Source of the DNA: PKWO01 sp036561005
GTDB lineage: Bacteria; Pseudomonadota; Gammaproteobacteria; Burkholderiales; Burkholderiaceae_D
Length of the DNA: 64,000 bases
NCBI GenBank assembly: GCA_036561005.1
Contig: DATBQE010000140.1
Location: forward strand, 1-64,000
Direction of reading: 5' to 3'
Part shown: one piece after another, positions 34,516 through 43,415 of the stretch
Layout of the letters: the number at the start of each line of letters is the position of its first letter
Numbering within the stretch: the first letter of the stretch is position 1
Program-made: the position numbers and the translations under genes
Notes under the pieces: model-generated
Databases searched by the model: none
What the model was told of the DNA's origin: nothing
Seen by the model: the letters and a program-made list of their open reading frames with translations, nothing else

Positions 34516-35004
34516 ATGGAAGCCATCAAGGATTTTTTTAATAGCTTGCTGCTGCGGGAGCTCATCAAAGGGCTCGCGCTGACAGGCCGTTATATGTTTG
34601 CGCGCAAGATCACCGTGCAATTCCCGGAAGAAAAGACGCCGATCTCACCGCGTTTTCGCGGCCTCCACGCGCTGCGCCGCTATCCGAACGGGGAAGAGCG
34701 CTGCATCGCTTGCAAACTGTGCGAGGCAGTGTGCCCGGCAATGGCCATCACCATAGAATCGGAACAGCGCGAAGACGGCAGCCGCCGCACCACGCGCTAC
34801 GACATCGACTTGACCAAGTGCATCTTCTGCGGCTTCTGCGAAGAATCCTGCCCGGTCGATTCCATCGTCGAAACCCAGATCCTGGAATATCACGGCGAAA
34901 AACGCGGTGACCTGTACTTCACCAAGGAAATGTTGTTGGCCGTCGGTGATCGTTACGAAGCAGACATTGCAGCGGCACGTGCTGCAGATGCGGCATATCG
35001 TTGA
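34516..35004 (+). CDS. nuoI: NADH-quinone oxidoreductase subunit I
   Basis: 162 aa from the ATG at 34516 (GGAGA upstream). Two 4Fe-4S ferredoxin motifs: 'CIACKLCEAVCP' and 'CIFCGFCEESCP' (clusters N6a, N6b), linking NuoG to NuoB. An amphipathic N-terminal helix lies on the membrane. Confidence 0.97.
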   Translation: MEAIKDFFNSLLLRELIKGLALTGRYMFARKITVQFPEEKTPISPRFRGLHALRRYPNGEERCIACKLCEAVCPAMAITIESEQREDGSRRTTRYDIDLTKCIFCGFCEESCPVDSIVETQILEYHGEKRGDLYFTKEMLLAVGDRYEADIAAARAADAAYR

Positions 35005-35090
35005 TGGCAGGTGCAGTATCGGTTGCAGTTTCAGCCGCATTTTCGGTGTGACCCGATATCCCGTTGGCAGCTTACTAGTGGCTTGAATTT

Positions 35091-35744
35091 ATGGAAAAAA
35101 CAATTTTGTTCTACGCGTTTTCGGTGATCATGGTGTTCGCCGCCTTGCGCGTCATCACCGACCGCAATCCGGTGCACGCGGCCCTGTACCTGGTGCTGAC
35201 TTTCTTTTCAGCCGCCTCCGTGTGGATGCTGCTGCAGGCTGAATTCCTCGCCATCGTGCTGGTGCTGGTCTATGTCGGTGCGGTCATGGTGTTGTTCCTG
35301 TTTGTCGTGATGATGTTGGATATCAATATCGAAAAGATGCGCGAGGGCTTCTGGAAGAGCCTATGGGTTGCCGTTCCGGTTGGCTTGCTGATCGTATTTG
35401 AAATGTCGGCAGTCATGATGCGCGGATTCTGGGAAATGGATGCGCAGGCGTCGCCTGCGGGTGCCACGGTCGGCATGACCCGTGAACTCGGCAAGGTGCT
35501 GTACACGCAATATATCTTCCCGTTTGAAATTGCCGGCGTGATCCTGCTGGTCGCGATTGTGGCAGCAGTGGCGCTCACCATGCGCAAGCGCAAGGACACC
35601 AAGTATTTTGCACCGGGCGACGCGGTCAAGGTCAAATCGACTGACCGCCTGCGCATCGTGAAGATGAAATCCGAGTCCGTACGCCCCGTGGCAGAAGCGG
35701 CAGTTGCCACTGCCGCCGCCGAGCCGGTCGCAGAAAAGAAATAA
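35091..35744 (+). CDS. nuoJ: NADH-quinone oxidoreductase subunit J
   Basis: 217 aa. Five membrane helices with 'ITDRNPVHAALYLVLTFFSAASVWMLLQAEFLAIVLVLVYVGAVMVLFLFVVMM', the conserved helix 3 region with a pi-bulge. After the last helix comes a cytosolic tail of about 50 residues ending in an Ala/Val/Glu-rich stretch. Confidence 0.96.
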   Translation: MEKTILFYAFSVIMVFAALRVITDRNPVHAALYLVLTFFSAASVWMLLQAEFLAIVLVLVYVGAVMVLFLFVVMMLDINIEKMREGFWKSLWVAVPVGLLIVFEMSAVMMRGFWEMDAQASPAGATVGMTRELGKVLYTQYIFPFEIAGVILLVAIVAAVALTMRKRKDTKYFAPGDAVKVKSTDRLRIVKMKSESVRPVAEAAVATAAAEPVAEKK

Positions 35745-35754
35745 GGAGCCCACC

Positions 35755-36063
35755 GTGACTTTGACGCTTTCGCATTACCTGATTCTCGGCGCGATCCTGT
35801 TCTCGATCTCCATCGTGGGGATCTTCCTGAATCGCAAAAATATTATCGTGCTGCTGATGGCCATCGAATTGATGTTGCTGGCGGTGAACATGAATTTCAT
35901 CGCGTTTTCGCATTATCTCGGCGACGCGGCAGGGCAGATTTTCGTTTTCTTCATCCTGACCGTTGCAGCGGCTGAATCGGCGATTGGTTTGGCGATTCTG
36001 GTGGTGTTGTTTCGTAACCTGGACACCATCAATGTGGAAGATTTGGATAGCTTGAAGGGTTAA
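35755..36063 (+). CDS. nuoK: NADH-quinone oxidoreductase subunit K
   Basis: 102 aa from GTG at 35755, with AAGGAG well spaced. Three helices; conserved Glu in 'LLMAIELMLLAVNMNF' and in 'AAAESAIGLAILVVLFR', part of the proton path. An in-frame ATG further up lies inside nuoJ and was rejected. Confidence 0.96.
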   Translation: MTLTLSHYLILGAILFSISIVGIFLNRKNIIVLLMAIELMLLAVNMNFIAFSHYLGDAAGQIFVFFILTVAAAESAIGLAILVVLFRNLDTINVEDLDSLKG

Positions 36064-36125
36064 AGACGCCGCCAGGCATTCTGGCAAGCGCCTTTACCTC
36101 AAACAAAAATACGACAAGGATCATC

Positions 36126-38210
36126 ATGGCGGGGCAACTTAACCCTAACCTACTTCTCGCAGTTCCGCTGGCGCCGTTGGCCGGTGCTGCCATTGCCGGT
36201 TTGCTCGGCACGAATTTTTTCGGCAACGTTGTCGGGCGCAAGGTTTCGCATACGGTCACCATACTCGGTGTTGCCATCGCTTTCGTCATCTCGATCATGA
36301 CCTTGATGCAGGTGGCAGACGGCGCCACGTACAACCAGACGCTGTACACCTGGATGACGGTCGGCAGTCTCAAGCTGGAAGTCGGCTTCCTGGTCGACAG
36401 CCTGACCGCGATGATGATGTGCGTTGTGACGTTCGTTTCGCTGATGGTGCACATTTACACGATCGGGTACATGAAGGACGACGCCGGTTACAACCGCTTT
36501 TTCGCCTACATTTCGCTGTTCACCTTCTCGATGCTGATGCTCGTCATGAGCAACAACTTCCTCCAATTGTTCTTTGGCTGGGAAGCAGTGGGTCTGGTGT
36601 CTTACCTGTTGATCGGCTTCTGGTACACCCGCCCGACTGCAATTTTTGCCAACATGAAGGCCTTCCTGGTCAACCGTGTCGGCGACTTCGGCTTTATCCT
36701 CGGCATTGGCCTGTTGCTGCGCTTCGGCGGCACCCTGAACTATGCCGAGTTGTTCGAGCGCCAGGTCGCCTTGACGCAATACATGTTGCCGGGTACCGGC
36801 GTTGCGATGCTGACGGCTGCCTGCATCTGCCTGTTTATCGGCGCGATGGGCAAGTCGGCGCAATTTCCGCTGCACGTGTGGTTGCCTGATTCGATGGAAG
36901 GCCCGACCCCGATTTCCGCGCTGATCCACGCAGCGACCATGGTTACGGCCGGCATTTTCATGGTGACGCGTATGTCGCCGTTGTTCGAATTGTCCGATAC
37001 CGCCTTGTCCTTCGTGATGATCATCGGTGCCATCACAGCCCTGTTCATGGGCTTCATGGGCATGATCCAGAACGACATCAAGCGCGTGGTTGCGTATTCG
37101 ACCCTGTCGCAACTTGGTTACATGACGGTCGCGCTCGGCGCTTCGGCCTACTCGGTCGCCGTGTTCCACTTGATGACGCACGCGTTCTTCAAGGCCTTGC
37201 TGTTCCTCGGCGCCGGTGCAGTCATTATCAGCATGCACCACGATCAGGACATCCGCAACATGGGCGGATTGCGCAAGTATCTGCCGATCACCTGGATCAC
37301 CTCGTTGATCGGTTCGCTGGCCCTGATCGGCACGCCGTTCTTCTCGGGTTTCTATTCCAAGGACAGCATCATTGAAGCCGTCGGCGCCTCGCATGTGTAC
37401 GGTTCTAAATTTGCCTATTTTGCCGTGCTGGCCGGTGTGTTCGTTACCGCCTTCTATTCCTTCCGCATGTATTTCCTGGTTTTCCACGGCGAGGAACGTT
37501 TCGGCAAGGCGCATGACCACCACGGTCACGACCATGCCCACGCCGATGCGCATGCACACGGCGACCACAGCCATGACGACCACAGCCATGACGAAGAACA
37601 CCACGGTCTGGCTCCTGGCGAGAAGCCGCATGAGGCGCCGCTGGTAGTGACGCTGCCGCTGATTCTGCTGGCCATTCCGTCGGTCATCATCGGCGGGCTC
37701 ACGATTGCGCCGATGCTGCATGGCGACTTCTTCAAGGGTGCAATCTTTATCGGCGAAAACCACAAGGTGATGGAAGAGCTGACTGAAGACTTCCACGGCG
37801 CCTTGCAAATGGGCTTGCACGCTTTTGCGTCCTTGCCGTTCTGGCTGGCGCTCGCGGGTGTCGCTTCGGCCTACTATTGCTACATGGTCAACCGCAAATT
37901 GCCGGAATGGTTCTTCAAACATTTCCATGCGATTTACACCTTGCTCGACAACAAGTACTACATGGACAAGTTCAACGACGTCGTGTTCGCCGGCGGTGCG
38001 CGCCTGTTGGGCGGCGGTCTGTGGAATGTCGGCGACAAGGGCTTGATCGACGGCCTGGTCGTGAACGGCAGTGCAAAAGTGGTGGGTGCAATCTCGCGCA
38101 TCGCGCGCTTGTTTCAGACCGGCAACCTGAACTGGTATGCATTGGTGATGATACTCGGCGTGACCGGTTTCCTCAGCTACTTCATGCTGTGGCCAATGTT
38201 CGGCAAATAA
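36126..38210 (+). CDS. nuoL: NADH-quinone oxidoreductase subunit L, with a His-rich insertion
   Basis: 694 aa. Antiporter-like subunit with the long lateral helix near the C-terminus. 'MGKSAQFPLHVWLPDSMEGPTPISALIHAATMVTAG' is the conserved core, and 'FFGWEAVGLVSYLLIGFW' carries the key Glu. Between two late helices, about residues 463-497 form a loop with 14 His in about 31 residues, encoded in part by an exact 15-bp tandem repeat (37562-37591). The loop should face one side of the membrane and could bind metal ions. Confidence 0.97.
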   Translation: MAGQLNPNLLLAVPLAPLAGAAIAGLLGTNFFGNVVGRKVSHTVTILGVAIAFVISIMTLMQVADGATYNQTLYTWMTVGSLKLEVGFLVDSLTAMMMCVVTFVSLMVHIYTIGYMKDDAGYNRFFAYISLFTFSMLMLVMSNNFLQLFFGWEAVGLVSYLLIGFWYTRPTAIFANMKAFLVNRVGDFGFILGIGLLLRFGGTLNYAELFERQVALTQYMLPGTGVAMLTAACICLFIGAMGKSAQFPLHVWLPDSMEGPTPISALIHAATMVTAGIFMVTRMSPLFELSDTALSFVMIIGAITALFMGFMGMIQNDIKRVVAYSTLSQLGYMTVALGASAYSVAVFHLMTHAFFKALLFLGAGAVIISMHHDQDIRNMGGLRKYLPITWITSLIGSLALIGTPFFSGFYSKDSIIEAVGASHVYGSKFAYFAVLAGVFVTAFYSFRMYFLVFHGEERFGKAHDHHGHDHAHADAHAHGDHSHDDHSHDEEHHGLAPGEKPHEAPLVVTLPLILLAIPSVIIGGLTIAPMLHGDFFKGAIFIGENHKVMEELTEDFHGALQMGLHAFASLPFWLALAGVASAYYCYMVNRKLPEWFFKHFHAIYTLLDNKYYMDKFNDVVFAGGARLLGGGLWNVGDKGLIDGLVVNGSAKVVGAISRIARLFQTGNLNWYALVMILGVTGFLSYFMLWPMFGK
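37562..37591 (+). repeat. 15-bp tandem repeat inside the NuoL His-rich loop
   Basis: CGACCACAGCCATGA occurs twice without spacer. It encodes DHSHD twice and keeps the frame. Confidence 0.9.
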
Positions 38211-38234
38211 TTCGACGAAAAATAAATTGCAACC

Positions 38235-39767
38235 ATGATGCAACCAACGACTTCCTACCACTTTCTGAGCCTCGCGATCTGGCTTCCCGTCGCGTTCGGC
38301 CTGTTGATTCTGGCGATCGGCCGCGACGACAGCAAATCGCTGACACGCGCCATTGCCCTGATCGGATCGCTTGCCAGCTTTGCCATTACCTTGCCGCTGG
38401 TGTACTACTTCGACAAGACGCGGCACGGCATGCAATTCACCGAGACGGTCAGCTGGATCGATCGTTTCCACATCAACTATTCGCTCGGCATTGATGGAAT
38501 CTCGCTGTGGTTCGTGCCGTTGACAGCGTTCATCACGGTGTTGGTGGTGATCGCCGGTTGGGAAGTGATCGAAAAGCGCGTTGCTCAATACATGGGTGCT
38601 TTCCTGATTCTGTCGGGCATCATGGTCGGCGTGTTCTGCGCCCAGGATGGCTTGCTGTTCTACGTCTTCTTTGAAGCAACCCTGATCCCGATGTATATCA
38701 TCATCGGCGTGTGGGGCGGCACCAATCGCGTTTATGCGTCGTTCAAGTTCTTTCTCTACACCCTGGCCGGTTCGCTGCTGACTCTGATTGCAGTGCTGTA
38801 CCTGTATAGCAAGTCGGGCAGCTTCGACATCCATGCTTGGCAGATGTTGCGTTTGCCGCTGGATGCGCAAAAACTTCTGTTCCTGGCTTTCCTGATGGCC
38901 TTTGCCGTCAAGGTGCCGATGTGGCCGGTGCACACATGGTTGCCGGACGCGCACGTCGAAGCACCTACCGGTGGTTCCGTCGTGCTGGCCGCCATCATGT
39001 TGAAGCTCGGGGGTTATGCCTTCTTGCGTTTCTCCCTTCCGATCACGCCCGACGCCAGCCATTACTTTTCCCCGATGATGGTGACCTTGTCGCTGATCGC
39101 GGTGATCTATATTGGCCTGGTGGCGCTGGTGCAGACCGACATGAAAAAGCTGGTGGCCTACTCATCGATCGCCCACATGGGCTTTGTGACGCTCGGTTTC
39201 TTCGTCTGCGCGCCGTGGGTGAGCGACAGAGTATTTGCCTTGAACGACATGGCAGTGCAGGGCGGCATCATGCAAATGATCTCGCACGGCTTCGTCTCCG
39301 GCGCCATGTTCCTGTGTATCGGCGTGTTGTATGACCGCATGCATACGCGCCAGATTGCCGACTACGGCGGGGTGGTCAACCGCATGCCCAAGTTTGCCGC
39401 CTTGTTCGTGCTCTTTTCGCTCGCCAATTGCGGCTTGCCTGCCACTTCCGGTTTCGTCGGCGAGTTCATGGTCATCCTGGGCGCGGTACAGGTGAATTTC
39501 TGGATTGGCCTGCTGGCAGCGACAGCCCTGATTTTTGGCGCAGCCTATTCGCTTTGGCTGGTCAAACGTGTGATTTTGGGCGCGGTGGCCAACAAGCACG
39601 TCGCCGAATTGCTCGATTTGAACGGACGCGAATTCCTGGTCCTCGGCCTGCTGGCAATCGCCGTATTGGCGATGGGCCTTTACCCTGCGCCATTTACCGA
39701 CGCGATGCAGGTTTCCGTCTCCGACCTGATCCATCAGGTTGCGCGATCCAAATTGCCGATGCCTTGA
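38235..39767 (+). CDS. nuoM: NADH-quinone oxidoreductase subunit M
   Basis: 510 aa from the first of two adjacent ATG codons. Antiporter-like membrane subunit: 'FFEATLIPMYIIIGVWGG', 'AVKVPMWPVHTWLPDAHVEAPTGGSVVLAAIMLKLGGYAFLR', 'DMKKLVAYSSIAHMGFV'. About 14 helices. Confidence 0.97.
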   Translation: MMQPTTSYHFLSLAIWLPVAFGLLILAIGRDDSKSLTRAIALIGSLASFAITLPLVYYFDKTRHGMQFTETVSWIDRFHINYSLGIDGISLWFVPLTAFITVLVVIAGWEVIEKRVAQYMGAFLILSGIMVGVFCAQDGLLFYVFFEATLIPMYIIIGVWGGTNRVYASFKFFLYTLAGSLLTLIAVLYLYSKSGSFDIHAWQMLRLPLDAQKLLFLAFLMAFAVKVPMWPVHTWLPDAHVEAPTGGSVVLAAIMLKLGGYAFLRFSLPITPDASHYFSPMMVTLSLIAVIYIGLVALVQTDMKKLVAYSSIAHMGFVTLGFFVCAPWVSDRVFALNDMAVQGGIMQMISHGFVSGAMFLCIGVLYDRMHTRQIADYGGVVNRMPKFAALFVLFSLANCGLPATSGFVGEFMVILGAVQVNFWIGLLAATALIFGAAYSLWLVKRVILGAVANKHVAELLDLNGREFLVLGLLAIAVLAMGLYPAPFTDAMQVSVSDLIHQVARSKLPMP

Positions 39768-39786
39768 CCGATTGCGGTAAAACAAA

Positions 39787-41277
39787 ATGATGAATCTGAC
39801 CCAAGCCTATCCTGAAGTTTTCCTGGTGCTCGCGGCTTCCGCGATCCTCTTGATCGACATGTTCCTGTCCGACAGCAAGCGCGTGATTACCTACGTGCTG
39901 TCGCTGCTGACGTTGGTCATCTGCGGCGTGCTGAGCTACATGCAATACAGCGCCGGAAGCACGGCGTACCTGTTCCACAACATGTTTGTTTCCGACCCAA
40001 TGTCGGATTTGTTGAAGCTGTTCTCCTATCTGGCTATTGGCCTGACGCTGATCTATTCGCGTCGCTACACCACCGATCGCGGCATGCTCGGCGGCCCCGC
40101 CAGCGCCGGCCTTGGCGGCGAGTTTTACGTCCTCGCATTGTTTTCGCTACTGGGCCAGATGATCATGATTTCCGGGAACAACTTCCTGGTTATTTATCTG
40201 GGTCTGGAACTGATGTCGCTGTCGCTGTATGCGCTGGTCGCATTGCGCCGCGACCATACCGCCTCAACCGAGGCGTCAATGAAGTATTTCATTCTCGGCG
40301 CGCTGGCATCGGGCTTTTTGCTCTACGGCATGTCCATGTTGTACGGCGCGACCGGTTCGCTCGACATCGGTGAAGTGTTGCGTGCTGCACAATCGGGCAC
40401 CGTCAAGCCGATGCTGCTGGTTTTCGGCATCGTGTTCATCGTTGCCGGCCTGGGCTTCAAGCTCGGCGCTGTGCCTTTCCACATGTGGGTGCCCGACGTC
40501 TATCAAGGCGCACCGACCGGCGTGACCCTGCTGCTGGGCGGCGCTCCCAAGCTCGCCACATTTGCCATCTGCATTCGTCTGCTGGTCGAGGGTCTCATGC
40601 CGCGCGCTATCGAATGGCAGGAAATGCTGATCGTGCTCGCGGTGTTGTCCATGACCATCGGCAATCTGACGGCAATTGCGCAAACCAATCTCAAACGCAT
40701 GCTGGCCTATTCGACCATCGCGCAAATGGGCTTCATGCTGCTGGGTTTGTTGTCCGGCTCGGTCGGCACGGACTCGCACTACGCGGTCTCGGCTTACAGT
40801 GCCGCAATGTTCTATTCCATCACCTACGTCTTGACCACGCTCGGCACCTTCGGCGTGATCATGCTGTTGTCGCGCGCCGGCTTCGAAGCGGAAAACATTG
40901 ACGACCTGAAGGGTCTCAATCAACGCAGTCCCTGGTTTGCGCTGGTCATGGGTTTGCTGATGTTCTCGCTGGCGGGTATCCCGCCGCTGATGGGTTTCTA
41001 CGCCAAGCTGACCGTGCTGGGTGCTGTGGTGGATGCACACATGACCGGCCTGGCTGTCTATGCGGTGATCATGTCCCTGATCGGTGCCTACTACTACTTG
41101 CGCATCGTCAAGGTCATGTACTTTGATGAGGCGGCCGACAAATCGCCCATCGTGGCCAACCTCGACATGCGCATTGTGTTGAGCCTGAACGGTGCTGCAG
41201 CCTTGTTGCTCGGCATCCTGCCCAGTTCGCTGATGGCGCACTGTATCAATGCCATCTCCAAAACATTGACGACCTGA
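39787..41277 (+). CDS. nuoN: NADH-quinone oxidoreductase subunit N
   Basis: 496 aa, third antiporter-like subunit. 'FLVIYLGLELMSLSLYALVAL', 'FKLGAVPFHMWVPDVYQGAPTGVTLLLGGAPKLATF', 'NLKRMLAYSTIAQMGFMLLG'. Last nuo gene; the Nudix gene follows after 2 bp and is probably in the same transcript. Confidence 0.97.
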   Translation: MMNLTQAYPEVFLVLAASAILLIDMFLSDSKRVITYVLSLLTLVICGVLSYMQYSAGSTAYLFHNMFVSDPMSDLLKLFSYLAIGLTLIYSRRYTTDRGMLGGPASAGLGGEFYVLALFSLLGQMIMISGNNFLVIYLGLELMSLSLYALVALRRDHTASTEASMKYFILGALASGFLLYGMSMLYGATGSLDIGEVLRAAQSGTVKPMLLVFGIVFIVAGLGFKLGAVPFHMWVPDVYQGAPTGVTLLLGGAPKLATFAICIRLLVEGLMPRAIEWQEMLIVLAVLSMTIGNLTAIAQTNLKRMLAYSTIAQMGFMLLGLLSGSVGTDSHYAVSAYSAAMFYSITYVLTTLGTFGVIMLLSRAGFEAENIDDLKGLNQRSPWFALVMGLLMFSLAGIPPLMGFYAKLTVLGAVVDAHMTGLAVYAVIMSLIGAYYYLRIVKVMYFDEAADKSPIVANLDMRIVLSLNGAAALLLGILPSSLMAHCINAISKTLTT

Positions 41278-41279
41278 AC

Positions 41280-41849
41280 ATGGATACGCACCTCAAGGAA
41301 ACCCGCATCGACGGCAAGCTGGCCTACGATGGTTCATTCCTGAAAGTGCAGTGCGACACCGTCCGTCTGCCGGACGGTAAGCCGACTCAGCGCGAATACA
41401 TCCGTCATCCGGGGGCTGTCGTTATTCTGCCATTATTCGATGACAACTCGGTGCTCCTGGAGCGCCAGTATCGCTACCCGAACGACCAGGTCTTCATCGA
41501 ATTCCCCGCCGGCAAGATCGATGCCGGAGAAGAACCGCTCGCCTGTGCCAAGCGCGAGTTGCTCGAAGAAACCGGCTATCAGGCGCGCGAATGGCAATTC
41601 CTGTGCACGATACATAATGCCATCGCCTATTCCGACGAGCATCTCGACATATTCCTGGCGCGTGGCCTGACTGCCGGTGAACGCAAGCTCGACGACGGTG
41701 AATTCCTCGACGTCATCCAGGCCCCGCTGGCAGACATGCTGTCCTGGGTGCGCGAGGGTAAGGTGACCGACGTCAAGACAGTGATTGGGGCATTCTGGCT
41801 CGAGAAAATTGTCGCCGGCACCTGGCAGGACGAGCCAGCGTCCCGATAG
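41280..41849 (+). CDS. Nudix hydrolase, ADP-ribose pyrophosphatase type
   Basis: 189 aa. The complete Nudix box is 'GKIDAGEEPLACAKRELLEETGY' in the form G-x5-E-x7-REUxEExGU. The upstream 'QRYRYPNDQVFIEFPAG' and the downstream 'DEHLDIFLARGL' fit the ADP-ribose/ADP-sugar branch (NudF-like). It would hydrolyse ADP-ribose to AMP and ribose-5-phosphate, a plausible clean-up task next to NADH metabolism. Directly follows nuoN. Confidence 0.88.
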   Translation: MDTHLKETRIDGKLAYDGSFLKVQCDTVRLPDGKPTQREYIRHPGAVVILPLFDDNSVLLERQYRYPNDQVFIEFPAGKIDAGEEPLACAKRELLEETGYQAREWQFLCTIHNAIAYSDEHLDIFLARGLTAGERKLDDGEFLDVIQAPLADMLSWVREGKVTDVKTVIGAFWLEKIVAGTWQDEPASR

Positions 41850-41933
41850 TGATGCCGAATCAGCGTATGGCAAGACAGGTACGCAAACCTCTGTATCGCG
41901 TCAAAACTGAAGCAATTCAGGGTTTGCGCCGCG

Positions 41934-43415
41934 ATGCTCTTTAACTCCTTCGAATTCGTCTACCTGTTCTTGCCGATTACGCTTGCAGGCTTCTTCCTGC
42001 TCGGCCGGCGTAATATCACGATTGCTGCATATTGGCTGGCGCTGGCCTCACTGTTCTTTTACGGTTGGGCGGTGCCGCAGTTTATCGTTCTGTTGCTTGG
42101 TTCTGTGACCTTCAATTTTGTCGCGGGAAGGTATATTGCCCGTGCCCAACCCAACTCGCGCTCCCGGCGTTTTCTCATTGGCGCGATTGTGGCGAATTTG
42201 CTGGTTCTGGCTGTCTTCAAATATGCCAGGTTTTTTGTTGCATCGCTTAACGACCTGACCGGCGCAGCCTTGCCCGTGCCGGCATTTGTTCTGCCCCTTG
42301 GCATTTCCTTCTTTACCTTTACCCAGATTGCTTTCCTGATCGATTCCTATCGCGGCCTGGCGCGTGAATACAGCGTTGCGCACTACCTGTTGTTCGTCAC
42401 CTATTTCCCGCACCTCATTGCAGGGCCGATCATCCATCACGGACAGATGATGCCGCAGTTTGCCAAGCGCGAATCCTATCGCCTTGACTTCGATAACGTG
42501 GGGCGTGGCCTCAGCGTATTTTCTTGGGGCATGGCGAAGAAAATGTTGTTTGCCGATACGCTGGCATCTTTCGCCGACCCGGTATTTGGCGCGGCATCGC
42601 ATGGCATCATGATGGGTGAGACTTCATCCTGGATCGGTGTGCTGGCCTATGCCTTGCAGCTCTATTTCGATTTCTCCGGCTATTCTGATATGGCAGTTGG
42701 GCTATCCCTTATGTTCAATATCGAACTGCCCATCAATTTCAATTCGCCATACAAGGCAGGAAATATCATCGAGTTCTGGCGTCGCTGGCACATCAGCCTG
42801 TCGCAATTCCTGCTCAATTACCTGTATATCCCGCTTGGTGGAAATCGGCAGGGCCAGATCATGCGGTTCATCAACCTGATGGCAACCATGCTGATAGGCG
42901 GTCTGTGGCATGGTGCAAATTGGACTTTTGTGCTTTGGGGCGGCATCCACGGAATCTATCTGGTCATCAACCACACATGGCTTTCGATTATCGGCGAGGC
43001 GCGTCTGGCCGCTCTGCGGCGTTCATTGCTTTATGTCATTGCAATGCATGGATTGACCTTCGCCTGCGTCGTCCTGGCATGGATTGTCTTTCGCGCCGAT
43101 TCGTTGCCGGCTGCTTGGATATTGATTCAGGGCTGCCTCGGCCAAGGCGGGGGATTCATCTACATGCCCGATATCGAACTGCCGTTTCTTGATGTCAGCA
43201 GCGATCAGTTCATATTTTTCTCACTCCTGGTCGTCTGGTTTATGCCGAACGCGCAGCAAATGTTCGGTGATGCGGGCGACGGATCAGCTCAGCACATTGT
43301 GCTCGCGCGGCGCATATTGAAGTCTCCCTGGGGCGGTTTCATACTGGGCTGCATTCTTTGCATCGCGATTGCGCGCTTTGCCAAGGTCAGCCCTTTCCTT
43401 TATTATCAATTCTGA
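41934..43415 (+). CDS. MBOAT-family O-acyltransferase (AlgI-like)
   Basis: 493 aa, 10 or more membrane helices. The two MBOAT motifs are present: 'EFWRRWHISLSQFL' (H286) and 'IGGLWHGANWTF' (catalytic H326). In AlgI-type systems such a protein passes acetyl groups across the membrane to a periplasmic SGNH partner that acetylates a polysaccharide. The next gene is such a partner and overlaps by one base (TGATG). No polysaccharide synthase is nearby, so the acceptor is unknown. Confidence 0.88.
   Translation: MLFNSFEFVYLFLPITLAGFFLLGRRNITIAAYWLALASLFFYGWAVPQFIVLLLGSVTFNFVAGRYIARAQPNSRSRRFLIGAIVANLLVLAVFKYARFFVASLNDLTGAALPVPAFVLPLGISFFTFTQIAFLIDSYRGLAREYSVAHYLLFVTYFPHLIAGPIIHHGQMMPQFAKRESYRLDFDNVGRGLSVFSWGMAKKMLFADTLASFADPVFGAASHGIMMGETSSWIGVLAYALQLYFDFSGYSDMAVGLSLMFNIELPINFNSPYKAGNIIEFWRRWHISLSQFLLNYLYIPLGGNRQGQIMRFINLMATMLIGGLWHGANWTFVLWGGIHGIYLVINHTWLSIIGEARLAALRRSLLYVIAMHGLTFACVVLAWIVFRADSLPAAWILIQGCLGQGGGFIYMPDIELPFLDVSSDQFIFFSLLVVWFMPNAQQMFGDAGDGSAQHIVLARRILKSPWGGFILGCILCIAIARFAKVSPFLYYQF

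Noticed and set aside
36150..39062. 970-codon open frame on the minus strand across nuoL and nuoM
   Set aside because: It is antisense to two unmistakable genes. The His/Gln/Arg-rich composition is that of a codon-bias shadow; no motif or ribosome binding site.
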